Source: Larimichthys crocea (taxonomy: Eukaryota > Chordata > Actinopteri > Sciaenidae). From it: a stretch of 64,000 nt of DNA. The notes under the pieces are model-generated. The model was not told the origin of the DNA. It ran no database searches and worked only from the letters and a program-made list of their open reading frames with translations. The stretch spans positions 25,098,320-25,162,319 of the forward strand of contig NC_040016.1 of NCBI RefSeq assembly GCF_000972845.2, read 5' to 3'. Below, in pieces: positions 1-12,182 of this stretch. Every line of letters begins with the position of its first letter. Position 1 is the first letter of the stretch. The position numbers and the translations under genes were made by a program.

Positions 1-660
1 ACTGTTTCCCACTGACTTTTCCCCATAATAATTATAATATGATAGTATGACAGTTTCCAGATTTTTTGCTGAAAGAAATCCTTGAAATGTTTGAAAGCAC
101 GATTGAGCCATTGATTTAAAATGTTTGTCTAAGCTGAGGTTTTGATTTTAAAAAAATGACATCAAGCATTGTTGAATGGGACAGAGAACCAAGACTCTTT
201 GACATTTAACATTTGCACAGTCTTGACCTACAATCATTAACTCTGACTTATCAGCATTAAGCTGAAGGAAATGTTGTAATTCTGCAGGAAATGAAGCAGT
301 TTAGACGGTTACCAGTGATCTGATAGTGATTTCCAGGGTCACAGCCTAGATAGATTAGAGTATTGTCTACGTAAAAACTGATATTACATCTATGAAAGAT
401 GTGGCCAAGTGAACAGTAGACCTCCACGGTGAACACCTGTTGTAGCTGACCTGCTGTCAGCAATGCCAACACAGAAACTCTTTCAGGGAAGACCACTGCA
501 GAGGTTTCCAGACGTTCAAAGTAGATCTCTGCTGAAATCCAACTAGATTTGAATCCAACTCGAATGAATTTATGGCCCTCACGAGCTTCCAGCATTAAGT
601 CATTCAAAACCTTGGGAAGCTCAGTTTGTGAGCGCATCATGACTCCCACTAAATGACTCA
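1..660 (-). mobile_element. decayed non-LTR retrotransposon (L2/CR1-like) reverse transcriptase fragment
   Basis: An open frame at 257-661 on the minus strand reads like the middle of a LINE reverse transcriptase. The stretch YVDNTLIYLGCDPG resembles the Y-[AV]-D-D-T-x-I-Y catalytic block of L2-type elements, with the second Asp changed to Asn. After the stop the similarity continues in other frames towards base 1 (NADKSELMIVG, then LDKHFKSMAQSCF), the usual order of the region downstream of the catalytic site. In-frame stops, frame changes and the damaged YADD box show a dead copy. Family placement is from memory of teleost L2-like elements. Confidence 0.7.
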
Positions 661-1275
661 TTTCACTATCAGAATTTTATCCATTGCATCAGCTAACATT
701 TGGAAAGTCTAAGAGGAGTCACAAGAAATACATTTTATCCACAATTCCAAACGTCTGATGTGTAAAAGGAAAATTTCTTGGACTATATCTATATCTTGCA
801 GGAAATGAATGCTACAGCGGTTCTACTAGAAAAGACTTTATTTATAGATGATTGTGTGTGTTCTGTGTCTCAAACCCCAGGATGAGGGCCAAGATTTTCT
901 TTTCTTTAGAAAACACCAGCTTTTATCAGAACTTGTGAACATGGAATATTTATGGAAAATGACTGCAAATCCTGACAATAACTATTGTTTCAGACCAAGG
1001 GAAGTTTTTCTGCCAACACACTGGAAATATCTGGACTGGCCATCACAGCTAGGAGAAAGAACAATACAATGAAAACACTAAACAGAGCCAAAAATCTAAA
1101 GCAGACCACCAGCAGCTGGTTTTTAAAGGGTTTAAGTGGTTTAGGGTGGAGTTTTTCCTTCAAGGATTTCAATGGAGCGAGCGTCTGTCTGACCTCAGTC
1201 AGCTGCGAGAAGGAGGAGGAGGAGGAAAAGAGGCAGGCCGCCACGGAGCATTCCTTCTGGGAACAGCCTTCATGT

Positions 1276-1285
1276 GGTGTGTGTG

Positions 1286-1317
<32 letters not shown>
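1276..1317. repeat. (GT)n microsatellite
   Basis: Uninterrupted GT dinucleotides with one short CTAT interruption. Shorter versions occur in the arm B counterpart (16390-16435) and arm C (17210-17258). Confidence 0.95.
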
Positions 1318-1609
1318 GTTCGGCATGCTTGGTGGTAGTCATCAAAGGGAGTAACCGCAGCTTTGCCAGGAACATGTAAAAGTGCATCCTGCTGCACTTT
1401 CTCCAGGGACGTGTGTTCCTGTACTTTGTCCTTATAAGGTTCAAATGCCCCCAAAAGTCTTTGGGGAAAATAGCTTCCAGTTCTGCCAGAGACACATCGC
1501 TTGTAGGTTCTTCACACTGTCACAGGTGTTTTCAATTACTGTCTGATTAGATGTCTCGTCAGGCTGAAGCTTGAAGTGTGGAGGTGCAAATCTTAAATCA
1601 CAAATCTCT

Positions 1610-1965
1610 GGGTGTTCACCTCAGCAACAAACTGGACTGGTCAGACGTCGTCTCAGTTTGCTGAGTAGACTGAGGTACTTTGGATTGTGCAGAAACTTTC
1701 TATGACTCTGTGGTGGCATCTGCATTATTATACGCAGTCGTCTGCATAGAATAGCACAGAGAGGAACAGGAAAAGACTCAAACTGGTCACAAGAGGGGCA
1801 GCTCTGTCCTGGACTGCCCCCAAGGCTCCATAGAGGAAGTGGAGGAGAGGAGGATGTTAGCAAAGCTGACATCCATCATTAACAACTCCCCTCACCCCAC
1901 GCCTGAGACCGTGGGGGAAACCTTCCACTATATATCTGTAGTATTTTCTTATCTGCCTTGTGTAT
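1610..1965 (+). mobile_element. LINE C-terminal coding fragment
   Basis: Broken plus-strand frames give LLSRLRYFGLCRNF, ASALLYAVVC, RRMLAKLTSIINNSPHP and PETVGETFHY. This order matches the region after the reverse transcriptase core of common teleost LINEs (a 'LLYAVVCWGG...AERRTLDKL' type block). Frameshifts and stops make it non-functional. The same fragment appears inverted at 15765-16080 and again in arm C. Confidence 0.65.
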
Positions 1966-4032
1966 ACGAGCCGCCGGGAGAAGTGAATTTCCCAGGTGTG
2001 GAATCTGTGGAAGTCTGTCTTATCTTATTGTGTTTATGAATGTTTATGCTCCATTTGATGGTAGCAGTAAGTAAGGAAAGGCAGCGTGATGTCTGTGAAG
2101 GTTCTCAGTGCCCCTCTTGACTGGTTTCTTGAGTCTTTTCCTGTTCCTCTCCATGCTCCTCTATGGATACGACTGCATGTAATAATGCAGACGCCACCAC
2201 AGTGTCATAGAAAGAAAGACGAGTGTGTGACAAGTGTGTAGCTGCAGTAAAGGTGACGAGTTACAGACATTGTGAAAGGTCCAAAAAAAGTTTAGGCGAT
2301 AGAGTATAAGACGACATTATCTGCACCAGCTTGTCCCTACACCCACTTGACCTCAACTGCTAGAAATAATGGAGTCAGCAAGTTTCACTTCAGTTTCTCC
2401 ATATCTGGATTTTCAAATTGACATTTTTTGCAGTTCCAGATGTTATTAGTCCATTCCAGCACCATAATTTACAATCTCAGGCCCCATCCCCAAAGGGGGG
2501 ATTTCCATCCTCTGTTATCAGTGCCGTGAGGCCGGATTCAGGATTCTCCATAAGCATGAAGCTTTTTCATTTTGCGTCAAAGCCCAATGTCGTTACTTTG
2601 ACTCAGAGGATCCTTTTGAGGGTTCTATCTGTATACGAATACTTCTTCACAGATTCTGAAGAACTGAAGATGAAGCAAGATGAAGACGAGTTGTGCGCTT
2701 ACTAAAGTGGAAATAAAATAACACACTAACAATTTTGCCATCATCTTCCACCCACACAGGTGATTTAAACACATTTTTAGCTTTACTAACAGGAAATGAA
2801 GAAATACGTGTAATGATGGTTGTGAAACTGCAAATTGAGTTTTCTGTTTCACAAGAATTTATTTGGACCAACACCCACAATTTAATAGAATGTGACACTG
2901 AAGTCACACAACCTTTCTGAGTTCTGTGGTGATGTGAAGAACTCATTTAATAAATTAAATTTACTATTCTGATGTTTTGTCATGCTTGTCGACCCAGAAA
3001 GTGTTCTGTTTACATTGGCGTTATTTGATTTCATAAGAGGTTGAGACTTGCTTGATGAAAATGCATTCCATTTTTGTTGAATCAAACAAGATTAACACTC
3101 ATGAATCGAGTGATCAAAGTTTCAAAGTCCAACTAGAAAATTCCCGCAGAAAGTGCCGAGTGGGCTGTTGCCGGGCACTAATTAAACTCAGCAGAGTTCT
3201 GACAACAGGTCCAGATAAAAGTGAAAACACCTGGTGGACTTTGGTGCTGGGTATTTAAGAGGAACTGTATGATCCAAAAAGTAGCGAGTCAAAAACTTTA
3301 CGGCCAATCATCAACCAGGTCCCCAGCAGCAGCTGATATCACTGCCTAGTCCAGCAGCAGTCAGCCCAGCTCGGCGTCTGTCTTTCAGCCTTTTATTTCA
3401 CCAAGCTCTCACCAACCACTAAAAGTCAGTCCCACATTTACTCTTGTCCGGCGGCTTCTTGCTCGCTCGCTCGCTCTCTCCTTTTTTTCTCTTCTTAGCT
3501 TCCTCCGTCAACATCTACTTTTGTCTCTTTGTCAATAGCCCATATTAGCTACTAAGTCTGGTTACATTGCTCTCTTGCCCAGCTCCGGTTCTGGCACGAC
3601 ACTGGCTTCACTCCCCAGTGGCATTCACCCACACCTTGGGCCTCTTCTTCTTCTTCTTCTTCTTCTTTGTCCTGGTGGTCCAAAAACGCCTGCAGTTCAT
3701 CGTTCACGGAGCACAGCGTTACATAGCATGAGTGAGAATGACAGAGACACCATTCACCTTTTTATCAGTGCAGCACCAACATGATTTAAAATCTGTTATT
3801 TTACAGAAAGAGGCTTTAAAAGAAACGGTGAAATGAATAAATCTGTGCTGCTTGGGGCTGAGAGATGGATTAACACATCGACCTTTTCATAAAACAACTT
3901 TGTACTGTTCTATTTTCAGTCAGGACAGCTACAGTTTCTCTATAGTAGCACAGGATAGCACATTGAGAACAACAGGAAGTCATATCCTGAGGATCCATCA
4001 GCTGATCGGAGAACAAAAATCATCTGTGAGAT

Positions 4033-4033
<1 letters not shown>
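1966..4033. other. non-coding part of arm A
   Basis: No gene recognised. It holds a short conserved repeat at about 2480-2550 (related pieces at 15180-15250, 18430-18500 and 35120-35180), GCTC repeats near 3463-3478 and a TTC array at 3641-3668. The open frames are short and have no family resemblance I can name. Confidence 0.5.
3641..3668. repeat. (TTC)n microsatellite
   Basis: About nine TTC units; the inverted counterpart is (GAA)n at 14075-14101. Confidence 0.95.

Positions 4034-4075
<42 letters not shown>
4034..4075. repeat. (CA)n microsatellite
   Basis: About 20 CA units; counterpart (GT)n at 13666-13712 in arm B. Confidence 0.95.
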
Positions 4076-4076
<1 letters not shown>

Positions 4077-4554
4077 CTGACAGATTCACAGCTGTGTGTG
4101 TGTGAAGAGGCCCAGACAATAAGGAGGTCAATGTAATGTCAACATGTTCTTAGTTATAAAAATGTTGATGGATTTTAAGTGCCGTGTTGACTTAAGTTTC
4201 TTCAGACGCATTAATAAAATGAAGAAGTTCCTCCTTCATTTTCTAATAACTGACAGACTTCTCCTGATTTCTTTGTTCGTTCTCACACCCAAAGGCCACG
4301 GACGCATCATTGTAAACAAGCGGCAACCCCCATGGCTGGGAAAAAGGCAGAAGTGGCTGCAATTTATTATTGAGCTGCCACTTTTATTATTTCTTATTCG
4401 ATTTTGTTGCATTTTATTGTTTTTATTGTTTTTATTTTGTTTGTTTTTCACCTATTGTTCTCATTATTTATTATCTACTGTAAAGCACTTTGGTACACCG
4501 AAAGGACTGTTGTAAAGGGCTGTATAAATAAAGTACATTTACATTTACATTTAC

Positions 4555-4733
4555 TTGAGTCAGTCTCCATAAGTCCCCATGTCCAAATGTCCAACTTCAC
4601 AGCAGAAATAAACATGTTTACAGCCTGGTACAAAAAACAGTTTTGGTCTCTGTAGCTAATTTCCCCGTTCATGACAACTGTACTGAGGGTGAATTTATAT
4701 ACAACTCACCTGTTCACATTATATTAAGGCTTA
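4555..4733 (-). repeat. teleost dispersed repeat, interrupted copy
   Basis: About 180 bp that recurs in the opposite orientation at 13027-13200 and, independently of the palindrome, at 38044-38221. Shared text includes ACCAGGCTGTAAACATG and ATGGGGACTTATGGAGAC. From memory this is a very common short dispersed repeat of percomorph genomes. In arms A and B it is joined at the GACTGACTCA end to a different repeat with (TACATT) units (about 4320-4555), whereas the 38-kb copy continues normally. A nested insertion is therefore likely. Confidence 0.7.
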
Positions 4734-4758
4734 AAGGTCTCTCTACTAAGAAACATGT

Positions 4759-4793
4759 ACATAATAATAATAATAATAATAATAACAATAAAA
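4759..4793. repeat. (ATA)n microsatellite
   Basis: About nine AAT/ATA units. The arm B counterpart at 12950-12996 is longer, so the array length differs between arms. Confidence 0.9.
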
Positions 4794-4888
4794 CTACATG
4801 TGCACACAAACTGTCATCCATTTCCTTTGTACTTTACATGGAAAATGTCCAAACACACACTCTGTTCTTTGTAATGAGTACTTTAACA

Positions 4889-5115
4889 CTGTGTGTGTGT
4901 GTGTGTGTGTGTGTATGCTGCCGTTGTGTTTGAGTGGAAATCAGTTGATCGTGTGTGTGTGTGTGTATGTGTGTGTGTGTGTTTGTGTAATCAGTTGCCT
5001 GCTGTGTCAGGACAGATAAGTGAATCCTGACTGACAATCAATGAGAAAACAGAAAGAAGCTGTTCATCTCCAGAGTGTTATCAGCAGCAACACACTGCTG
5101 CTGTCCTCACACACA

Positions 5116-5161
<46 letters not shown>

Positions 5162-5284
5162 AAATGCAAGCTCATTGATAAGAGAAAGCTGCATCTGATC
5201 ACACACAAACACACACTATCACTTGACTACACTCACACACCCACCCACTTCCTCCTGCCTGTATCCACGACTTGCACATTCACT

Positions 5285-5319
<35 letters not shown>

Positions 5320-5530
5320 TATTACAGTTAGTGAAACTTTTGACTTCTCTTTAAGTGGAAAAACGTTAGAGAAAGTGCTTCTCAGAAATCCATCCCCAAT
5401 AACAGTACACACACACACACACACACACGCACACTGCCCATCACAAACCATAACAATGAAAATGTAGCTGTACTTGTATGACTGGTGTGTGTGTGTGTGT
5501 GCGTGTGTGTGTGTGTGTGTGTGCGCGCAG
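4889..5530. repeat. cluster of CA/GT microsatellites
   Basis: At least six CA or GT arrays within 640 bp (about 4889-4915, 4951-4984, 5116-5160, 5286-5318, 5407-5430, 5485-5528). Several long open frames here encode only poly-(Thr-His) or poly-(Cys-Val) and are not genes. The arm B counterpart is 12183-12855. Confidence 0.95.
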
Positions 5531-5557
5531 GTAAAAGCTGCTCTCTCAGCTACACCT

Positions 5558-5703
5558 GTAACCATGGCAACCAAGATGGCAGCTGCGGCGGCCTCATGGG
5601 ACGATCGAGTCTGGACGGCTGCAGAAAGTGGAGGCGCGAACACAAAGGCTCCGATCCCCATGACGCCGATGCATTTTTGGCAGTCTGGCCGTTGCCGAGC
5701 AAC
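5558..5703. promoter_or_regulatory. CpG-rich patch with two X-box-like (RFX) sites and a YY1-like site
   Basis: GTAACCATGGCAAC at 5558-5571 and GTTGCCGAGCAAC at 5691-5703 both fit the imperfect inverted X-box bound by RFX factors. CCAAGATGGC at 5571-5580 fits the YY1 core and touches the first X-box. The surrounding 200 bp are CpG-rich compared with the AT-rich flanks. Both X-boxes and the YY1 site are kept in arm B (12034-12046 and 12164-12177). No downstream exon could be identified, so promoter function is inference from motifs only. Confidence 0.4.
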
Positions 5704-6163
5704 GTTTAATCGACTGTCAGTCCCTCGTGTGTCGATAATAACGAGCGGCAGCGACTGTGCGCTCGATCAGAACCAGAAGAAGGAGGAATTCCACGACTGG
5801 ATGCTGCTGATATCTGTCTGAGTCAAAACCTGAACCGAAGTGTTCCTGAGCCCATGGAATAATATCCTTTATATAGTCAAGTGTGTTGTTAATGAAGCCC
5901 TGCGTGAGGGGTCGGAGGTCACGGACATTCAGTGTTGGTTTTGTGCCTCACCCCATTACGTGCAGAGATTTAACTCTGATGTTCTGGATCGTAGATGGTC
6001 TGTAAAAATTCAACTCAAACTGTACGCTGACAAACGGTTTGTAGTTTCTCAGAGAGCTGAACCTTGCCCCGACTTTCCTTTTCTCTCTCTCACCTGATCA
6101 CCTCACCACCTGTTCCCCATAATCCAATCAAACTCCTCTGGTAGAGACTGGCTCTACCTCTCA

Positions 6164-6739
6164 TCCCTAAAACACACAGCATGCAGAACGGCTCCGCTCC
6201 GGAATGACAGTGACTCCGCCAACGCCAACTCACACATAATCTGTTTGTGATGCGCACTGGTACGGCTCTGTCGGCCACCGAGCGAAGATCTCACGAATTC
6301 ACGTATAATCACGCGATATTGTCGGCTGTAGTCTCTTTGACTCCTGCGATGACATTCCACGCTGCATCTTTTTTCTGGTGTCCTTATAAAAAGGATGTGA
6401 GGTGTCATCAATGATTACACCTGAAAACCCCTCACCTGTTGACTTCAGGTCGGCCTCGCCCATTATGACGTGTTCTTGTAATGAAACTCGATCCGCGGTG
6501 AACACGAGTATTTTATTTTGAAAATAAACCAGGGTTTTATTTTGTATTTTGTAGCTGATTTCCTTCCCTGCACAATCTGCTCTGAGCTGAATTTATGCGC
6601 CGTGCTCCGGCGTATGTGTTGCGGAGGGCTGCCGGACGCCGCAGTCGATCCGGAGCCGTGACGCAGCGAGGACGGAGACTGTGAGAGCTGACACACTGAC
6701 TAACATTGAAACGTATCGGCATGCAGTGTGTTTCAGGGG
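6164..6739. mobile_element. candidate MITE with ~28-bp imperfect terminal inverted repeats
   Basis: The left end TCCCTAAAACACACAGCATG and the reverse complement of the right end, CCCCTGAAACACACTGCATG, are similar over about 28 bp (6164-6191 and 6712-6739). The interior is CpG-rich and has no transposase. I could not define a clean target-site duplication. Arm B carries the counterpart at about 10993-11570. Confidence 0.45.
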
Positions 6740-6845
6740 TCAGATGCCGCCAGATCATTCATGTTCGGGGAATCATGCTTTGTCCAACTCTGTGACTTTT
6801 TGATCTAACTCTAAGTCTTCCCTTTATTTCCATACTGGACCTTGC

Positions 6846-6876
6846 CTGTCTGTCTGTCTGTCTGTCTGTCTGTCTT
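6846..6876. repeat. (TGTC)n microsatellite
   Basis: Seven or so TGTC units; counterpart (CAGA)n at 10857-10889 in arm B. Confidence 0.95.
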
Positions 6877-6879
6877 TCG

Positions 6880-8467
6880 TTGCCTCATATCTTGAATTGT
6901 AACTAACATGTAAAGGGGAAAAAAACAAACAATGAAAGAGCTGGAGAGTCGTTGTCGATAAAGACAAACAGAAAAAAGTGACAGATAATCAGTGACAGCA
7001 GACGTGATGAGGGCTTTGCTGTTGAAACTGCCAAAAAAAATGAGACAGTGCCGTCACGGAAACGCAGTGCAGTTATCCCCTAAATATTACCGCGGTTACG
7101 TAACAGTAGTAGTGACATTCATATTCGGTGCTTCTGTTTTTAATGCTCGATTAGTTCCAGTGGGCGTCTTATGCTTCTGCTTCTTTTCTGTCATGTACAA
7201 ATGTGGCCAAAGGTCAAAAATAATTCGATGCTTTTATTTTTTACTTATGATCTTTCTATGTATGCCGATCCGCCCACTCAGATCTTTCTGCAAGAGATAA
7301 AAGGACGGAGACTTTTTCGGTTGTGTAAGAAAAGTTCAATATTTTCCTCTGATGTCCTCCGACTTCTCTGCCTCAACCCTCGTGGTGATGGACAGATTTG
7401 CTGCCTTAAGCATCAGAGGGAAAACCAGAAAATATATATCTATATTTATATGTGGCAGTTTCACTAAAATTAGTGAATAAAGTTGTAACAGTTGTGTGGT
7501 GAGGCCCAGCTCCCAGGAAAAACCCACTCTGGTGGTATTTCCACGTTTTTTCCCAACCCAAATGAAATTCAGGTTCCCATGTCACTAATATCCAAGCTAA
7601 GTTATCACAGAGCTCTGTCACAGGGTGAGGCGGCGCTCACAAACACTGTTCCCATAGTCGCTCCCCCTTCGGGATGCTTCTGGAAAGTTGGCTGCATGAG
7701 TACAAGATAAGATTTTCTTTTTAAGCCGCGGATCGTGCCAAGCTTCTCGAGTGGAGTCCCAGAATAAAAAAAGTGCAGAGCTTCAAAAGGAGCATAATGG
7801 ATCCCCTTTGAGGAAGAAACGTTCTCACCTTGACTGCCAAAAGACCCAAACAAGCCACTTTAATGTGAGAAAAATGAGGCCGCAGTCACACTGCTGCATA
7901 CAAAGTGTGTCATGTCTAAAGAAAAGGAAGTCTGCAGGCGTCTGACACTCGATCTCTGTAACACCGAGCAGCACGAAAGAAGAAAAGATCTTTGACCTTT
8001 CTACCTTCTTTTTTATTTAAATGATTTTTCCGTCTTGAGCGACACGGTACATCATCAGTGTTTAAGTTGAGTCTCGTGTTTTTCATGTTTGAGCTTTTTT
8101 TGGGGAACTGGCCGACTGTCTTGCATCCTGTGTTAGAAGCACAAGAACATTAGAAAGCTGATAAGAAACCTTCGACACATTCAGAGTTTGCGCTGTTACT
8201 TTAAGAACTCATCGGTTGGGGGGGAAGCTGCGGTTGTCAGACGGACTCTTAGATATATATCTACATCTATAAATGTCAGAAAAGTTGCAAAAGACAAAAA
8301 AAGGGTACGTTGCTGAAATGTCAGCGTGAATGAAGCAACGGAGGATCTGAGTGTACCAATTAATGGCCGGTTAGTTTTGAATCTGTGGCTTTATTCGGTT
8401 TAGCAACAGACGGCCACGTGTCATAAAGCGCGGTCGCCAAATGAAGCCACGTTTATTTCAGTTAGTC
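6880..8467. other. non-coding part of arm A
   Basis: I see no gene, microsatellite or named repeat in this stretch. It is closely mirrored by 9281-10855. Confidence 0.5.
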
Positions 8468-9280
8468 TGAGTCAGTTTTTCAGTTGATTCAGTTCTGTAA
8501 AGCGAATTCAAGCTCGGTTACTATGAAACTAACCTGGTCCTCATGGATCCTGCAACACTGACCCAACGGGAGAACTATGACTTTCATTTGACTTTATAAA
8601 CCACCATCAGTCAAGTTTCTAAATAAATACAATAAAATACACAATGGTATAGTACAGAAGGATATACACCTACATGTTTAACTGCATGGTATGTAATACC
8701 TCCATAAAGGCCAACTCACACCGGAGGTGTTACGGCCGCGTAACGGCAGCGTAGCAGATAGCCGCGAGCATTCTATAGCATTTCTATTTTTGACGTGAGG
8801 CGCTGCTAAACCTCGTAAATTTCCACAGAGCACTGCGCACCAGACAGGAAACCCGACACAGAATCAACGTAATAAACTTCTATCCCCTTTCAAAATAAAA
8901 ACACAATACGCAGTTCATGTCGCTTATCACAACTTCACATCAACGTTAGGTCATGACCGGTGGCACCAGGTGATCAAAGATCGATCAAAGGGTCTCAACA
9001 TGAACGACGAGAGACTAATTGTTGACATGCAACAACACACAATCATTTATGACCCAACAGATGCTTTTTATAGTCTCCTCCATGTCGGAGAAGCAAAGTC
9101 AGCTGTTTGTTGTTTTCTTTATACACAGTTTATCGCGAGGTCTTGCGTACGTCCATGATTCTCGCGTGATCTCGCATGAATACGGCCGGCTCGCTCCGCT
9201 GCCGTTGCGCGGCTGACACGCATCTGGTGTGAGTTGACGCCGGGCAAAGAACGCAGCTAAACCGCGTCGGTGGGACGCCA
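8468..9280. other. non-palindromic spacer between arms A and B
   Basis: This ~810-bp loop is not inverted-repeated around the centre, but it recurs directly after the N gap at 18623-19165. The second copy matches 8474-8680, skips about 300 bp, and resumes near 8985. Most of the loop is one MITE (8709-9241). Confidence 0.8.
8709..9241. mobile_element. MITE with ~40-bp terminal inverted repeats
   Basis: The left end begins GGCCAACTCACACCGGAGG and the reverse complement of the right end begins GGCGTCAACTCACACCAGATG. Both then run into CCGCG-[CT]-AACGGCAGCG. The ~530-bp interior has no coding potential. The ends resemble hAT-type MITEs of fish, but I could not confirm a target-site duplication. 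The related copy near 18838-19170 lacks the left part. Confidence 0.65.
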
Positions 9281-10853
9281 GACTAACTGAATAAATGTGG
9301 CTTCATTTGGCGACCGCGCTTTATGAAACGTGGCCGTCGTTTGCTAAACCGAATGAAGCCGCAGATTCAAACTAACCGGCCATTAATTGGTACACTCAGA
9401 TCCTCCGTTGCTTCATTCACGCTGACATTTCAGCAACGTACCCTTTTTTTGTCTTTTGCAACTTTTCTGACATTTATAGATGTAGATATATACTAAGAGT
9501 CCGTCTGACAACCGCAGCTTCCCCCCCAACCGATGAGTTCTTAAAGTAACAGCGCAAACTCTGAATGTGTCGAAGGTTTCTTATCAGCTTTCTAATGTTC
9601 TTGTGCTTCTAACCAGGATGCAAGACAGTCGGCCAGTTCCCCAAAAAAAGCTCAAACATGAAAAACACGAGACTCAACTTAAACACTGATGATGTACCGT
9701 GTCGCTCAAGACGGAAAAATCATTTAAATAAAAAAGAAGGTAGAAAGGTCAAAGATCTTTCTTCTTTCGTGCTGCTCGGTGTCACACAGATCGAGTGTCA
9801 GACGCCTGCAGACTTCCTTTTTTCTTTAGCTAAGACATGACACACTTTGTATGCACCAGTGTGACTGCGGCCTCATTTTTCTCCCATTAAAGTGGCTTGT
9901 TTTGGTCTTTTGGCAGTCAAGGTGAGAAGTTTCTTCCCAAGGGGTCCCATATGCTCCTTTTGAAGCTCTGCACTTTTTTTATTCGGGGACTCCACTCGAG
10001 AAGCTTGGCACGATCCGCGGCTTAAAAAGAAATCTATCTTGTACTCATGCAGCCAACTTTCCAGAAGCATCCCGAGAGGGGAGCGACTATGGGAACAGTG
10101 TTTGTGAGCGCCGCCTCACCCTGTGACAGAGCTCTGTGATAACTTAGCTTGGATATTAGTGACATGGGAACGAATTTCATTTGGGTTGGGAAAAAACGTG
10201 GAAATACCACCAGAGTGGGTTTTTCTGGGAGCTGGGCCCACCACACAACTGTTACAACTTTATTCACTATTTAGTGAAACTGCCGAGTATAAATATAGAT
10301 ATATATTTCTGGTTTTCCCTCTAGCTTAAGGCAGCAAATCTGTCCATCACCACGAGGGTTGAGGCAGAGAAGTCGGAGGACATCAGAGGAAAATATTGAA
10401 CTTTCTTGCACAACCGAAAAAGTCTGTCTCCGTCCTTTATCTCTTGCAGAAAGATCTGAGTGGGCGGATCGGCATACATAAAGTTCATAAGTAAAAAAAT
10501 AAAGCATCGAATTATTTTTGACCTTTGGCCACATTTTGTACATGACAGAAAAGAAGCAGAGCATAAGACGCCCACTGGAACTAATCGAGCATTAAAAACA
10601 GAAGCACCGAATATGAATGTCACTACTACTGTTACGTAACCGCGGTAATATTAGGGATAACTGCACTGCGTTTCCGTGACGGCACTGTCTCATTTTTTTG
10701 GCAGTTTCAACAGCAAAGCCCTCATCACGTCTGCTGTCACTGATTATCTGTCACTTTTTCTGTTTGTCTTTATCGACAACGACTCCCAGCTCTTTCATTG
10801 TTTGTTTTTTTTCCCCTTTCATGTTAGTACAATTCAAGATATGAGGCAACGAA

Positions 10854-10886
<33 letters not shown>

Positions 10887-10992
10887 GGCAGACAGACAAG
10901 GTCCAGTATGGAAATAAAGGGAAGACTTAGAGGTAGATCAAAAAGTCACAGAGTTGGACAAAGCATGATTCCCCGAACATGAATGATCTGGC

Positions 10993-11570
10993 GGCATCTG
11001 ACCCCTGAAACACACTGCATGCCGATACGTTCAATGTTAGTCATGTGTCAGCTCTCACAGTCCCGTCCTGCTGCGTCACGGCTCCGGATCGACTGCGGCG
11101 TCCGGAGCCCTCCCGCAACACATACGCCGGAGCACGGCGCATAAATTCAGCTCAGAGCAGATTGTGCAGGGAAGGAAATCAGCTACAAAATACAAAATAA
11201 AACCCTGGTTTATTTTCAAAATAAAATACTCGTGTTCACCGCGGATCGAGTTTCATTACAAGAACACGTCATAATGGCGAGGCCGACCTGAAGTCAACAG
11301 GTGAGGTTTTCAGGTGTAATCATTGATGACACCTCACATCCTTTTATAGGACACCAGAAAAAAGATGCAGCGTGGAATGCCATCGCAGAGTCAGAGAGAC
11401 TACAGCCGACAATATCGCGTGATTATGCGTGAATTCGTGAGATCTTCGCTCGGTGGCCGACGGAGCCGTACCAGTGCGCATCACAAACAGATTATGTGTG
11501 AGTTGGCGGACGGCGGAGTCACTGTCGTTCCGGAGCATGGGAGATGCAGTGTATTTTAGGGGTGAGAGGT
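10993..11570. mobile_element. arm B copy of the 6164-6739 MITE
   Basis: Inverted counterpart of the candidate MITE in arm A, with the same CCCCTGAAACACACTGCATG end near 11003 and a CACTGCATCT-type end near 11560. Confidence 0.45.
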
Positions 11571-12033
11571 GTGGCCGGTCTCTACCTGTCTGATTGGATT
11601 ATGCGGAACAGGTGGTGAGGTGATCAGGTGAGAGAGAGCAGAGGAAAGTCGGGGCAAGGTTCAGCTCTCTGAGAAACTACAAACCGTTTGTCAGCGTACA
11701 GTTTGAGTAAATTTACATTTTTTTTACGGACCATCTACGATCCAGAACATCAGAGTTAAATCTCTGCACGTAAAGGGGTGAGGCACAAAACCAACACTGA
11801 ATGTCCGCGACCTCCGACCCCTCACGCAGTGCTTCATTAACAACACACTTGACTATTTAAATGATATTATTCCATGGGCTCAGGAACACTTCAGTTCAGG
11901 TTCTGACTCAGACAGATATCAGCAGCATCCAGTCGTGTCTTAAAGGAATTCCTCCTTCTTCCGGTTTTGATCGAGCGCACAGTCGCTGCCGCTCGTTATT
12001 ATTGACACACGAGGGACTGACAGTCGATTAAAC

Positions 12034-12177
12034 GTTGCTCGGCAACGGCCAGACTGCCAAAAATGCATCGGCGTCATGGGGATCGGAGCCTTTGTGTTCG
12101 GCCTCCACTTTCTGCAGCCGTCCAGACTCGATCGTCCATGAGGCCGCCGCAGCTGCCATCTTGGTTGCCATGGTTAC
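12034..12177. promoter_or_regulatory. arm B copy of the X-box/YY1 patch
   Basis: GTTGCTCGGCAAC at 12034-12046 and GTTGCCATGGTTAC at 12164-12177 are reverse complements of the arm A sites, with GCCATCTTGG beside the second. The motifs stayed intact while nearby microsatellites changed. Confidence 0.4.
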
Positions 12178-12182
12178 AGGTG

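Larger units (their letters stand above)
849..8467 (+). repeat. arm A of a 7.6-kb inverted duplication
   Basis: The whole segment recurs in reverse complement at 9281-16853 with small substitutions and indels. Matching landmarks are the GT/CA microsatellite cluster, the TGTC array, the X-box patch and the LINE fragment. At the inner end, CAGTTAGTCT (ending about 8467) pairs with AGACTAACTG (from about 9281). At the outer end, the TGTGTGTTCT near 853 pairs with sequence ending about 16853. No complete protein gene is visible; open frames here are CA/GT-repeat translations or repeat pieces. Confidence 0.9.

Noticed and set aside
4889..5821. Many open frames with poly-His/Thr or poly-Cys/Val, including one containing MATKMAAAAAS
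   Set aside because: CA/GT microsatellites keep all frames open. The MATKMAAAAAS frame begins at the YY1-like ATGG and is not preserved in frame in arm B, so it is not supported as a protein.
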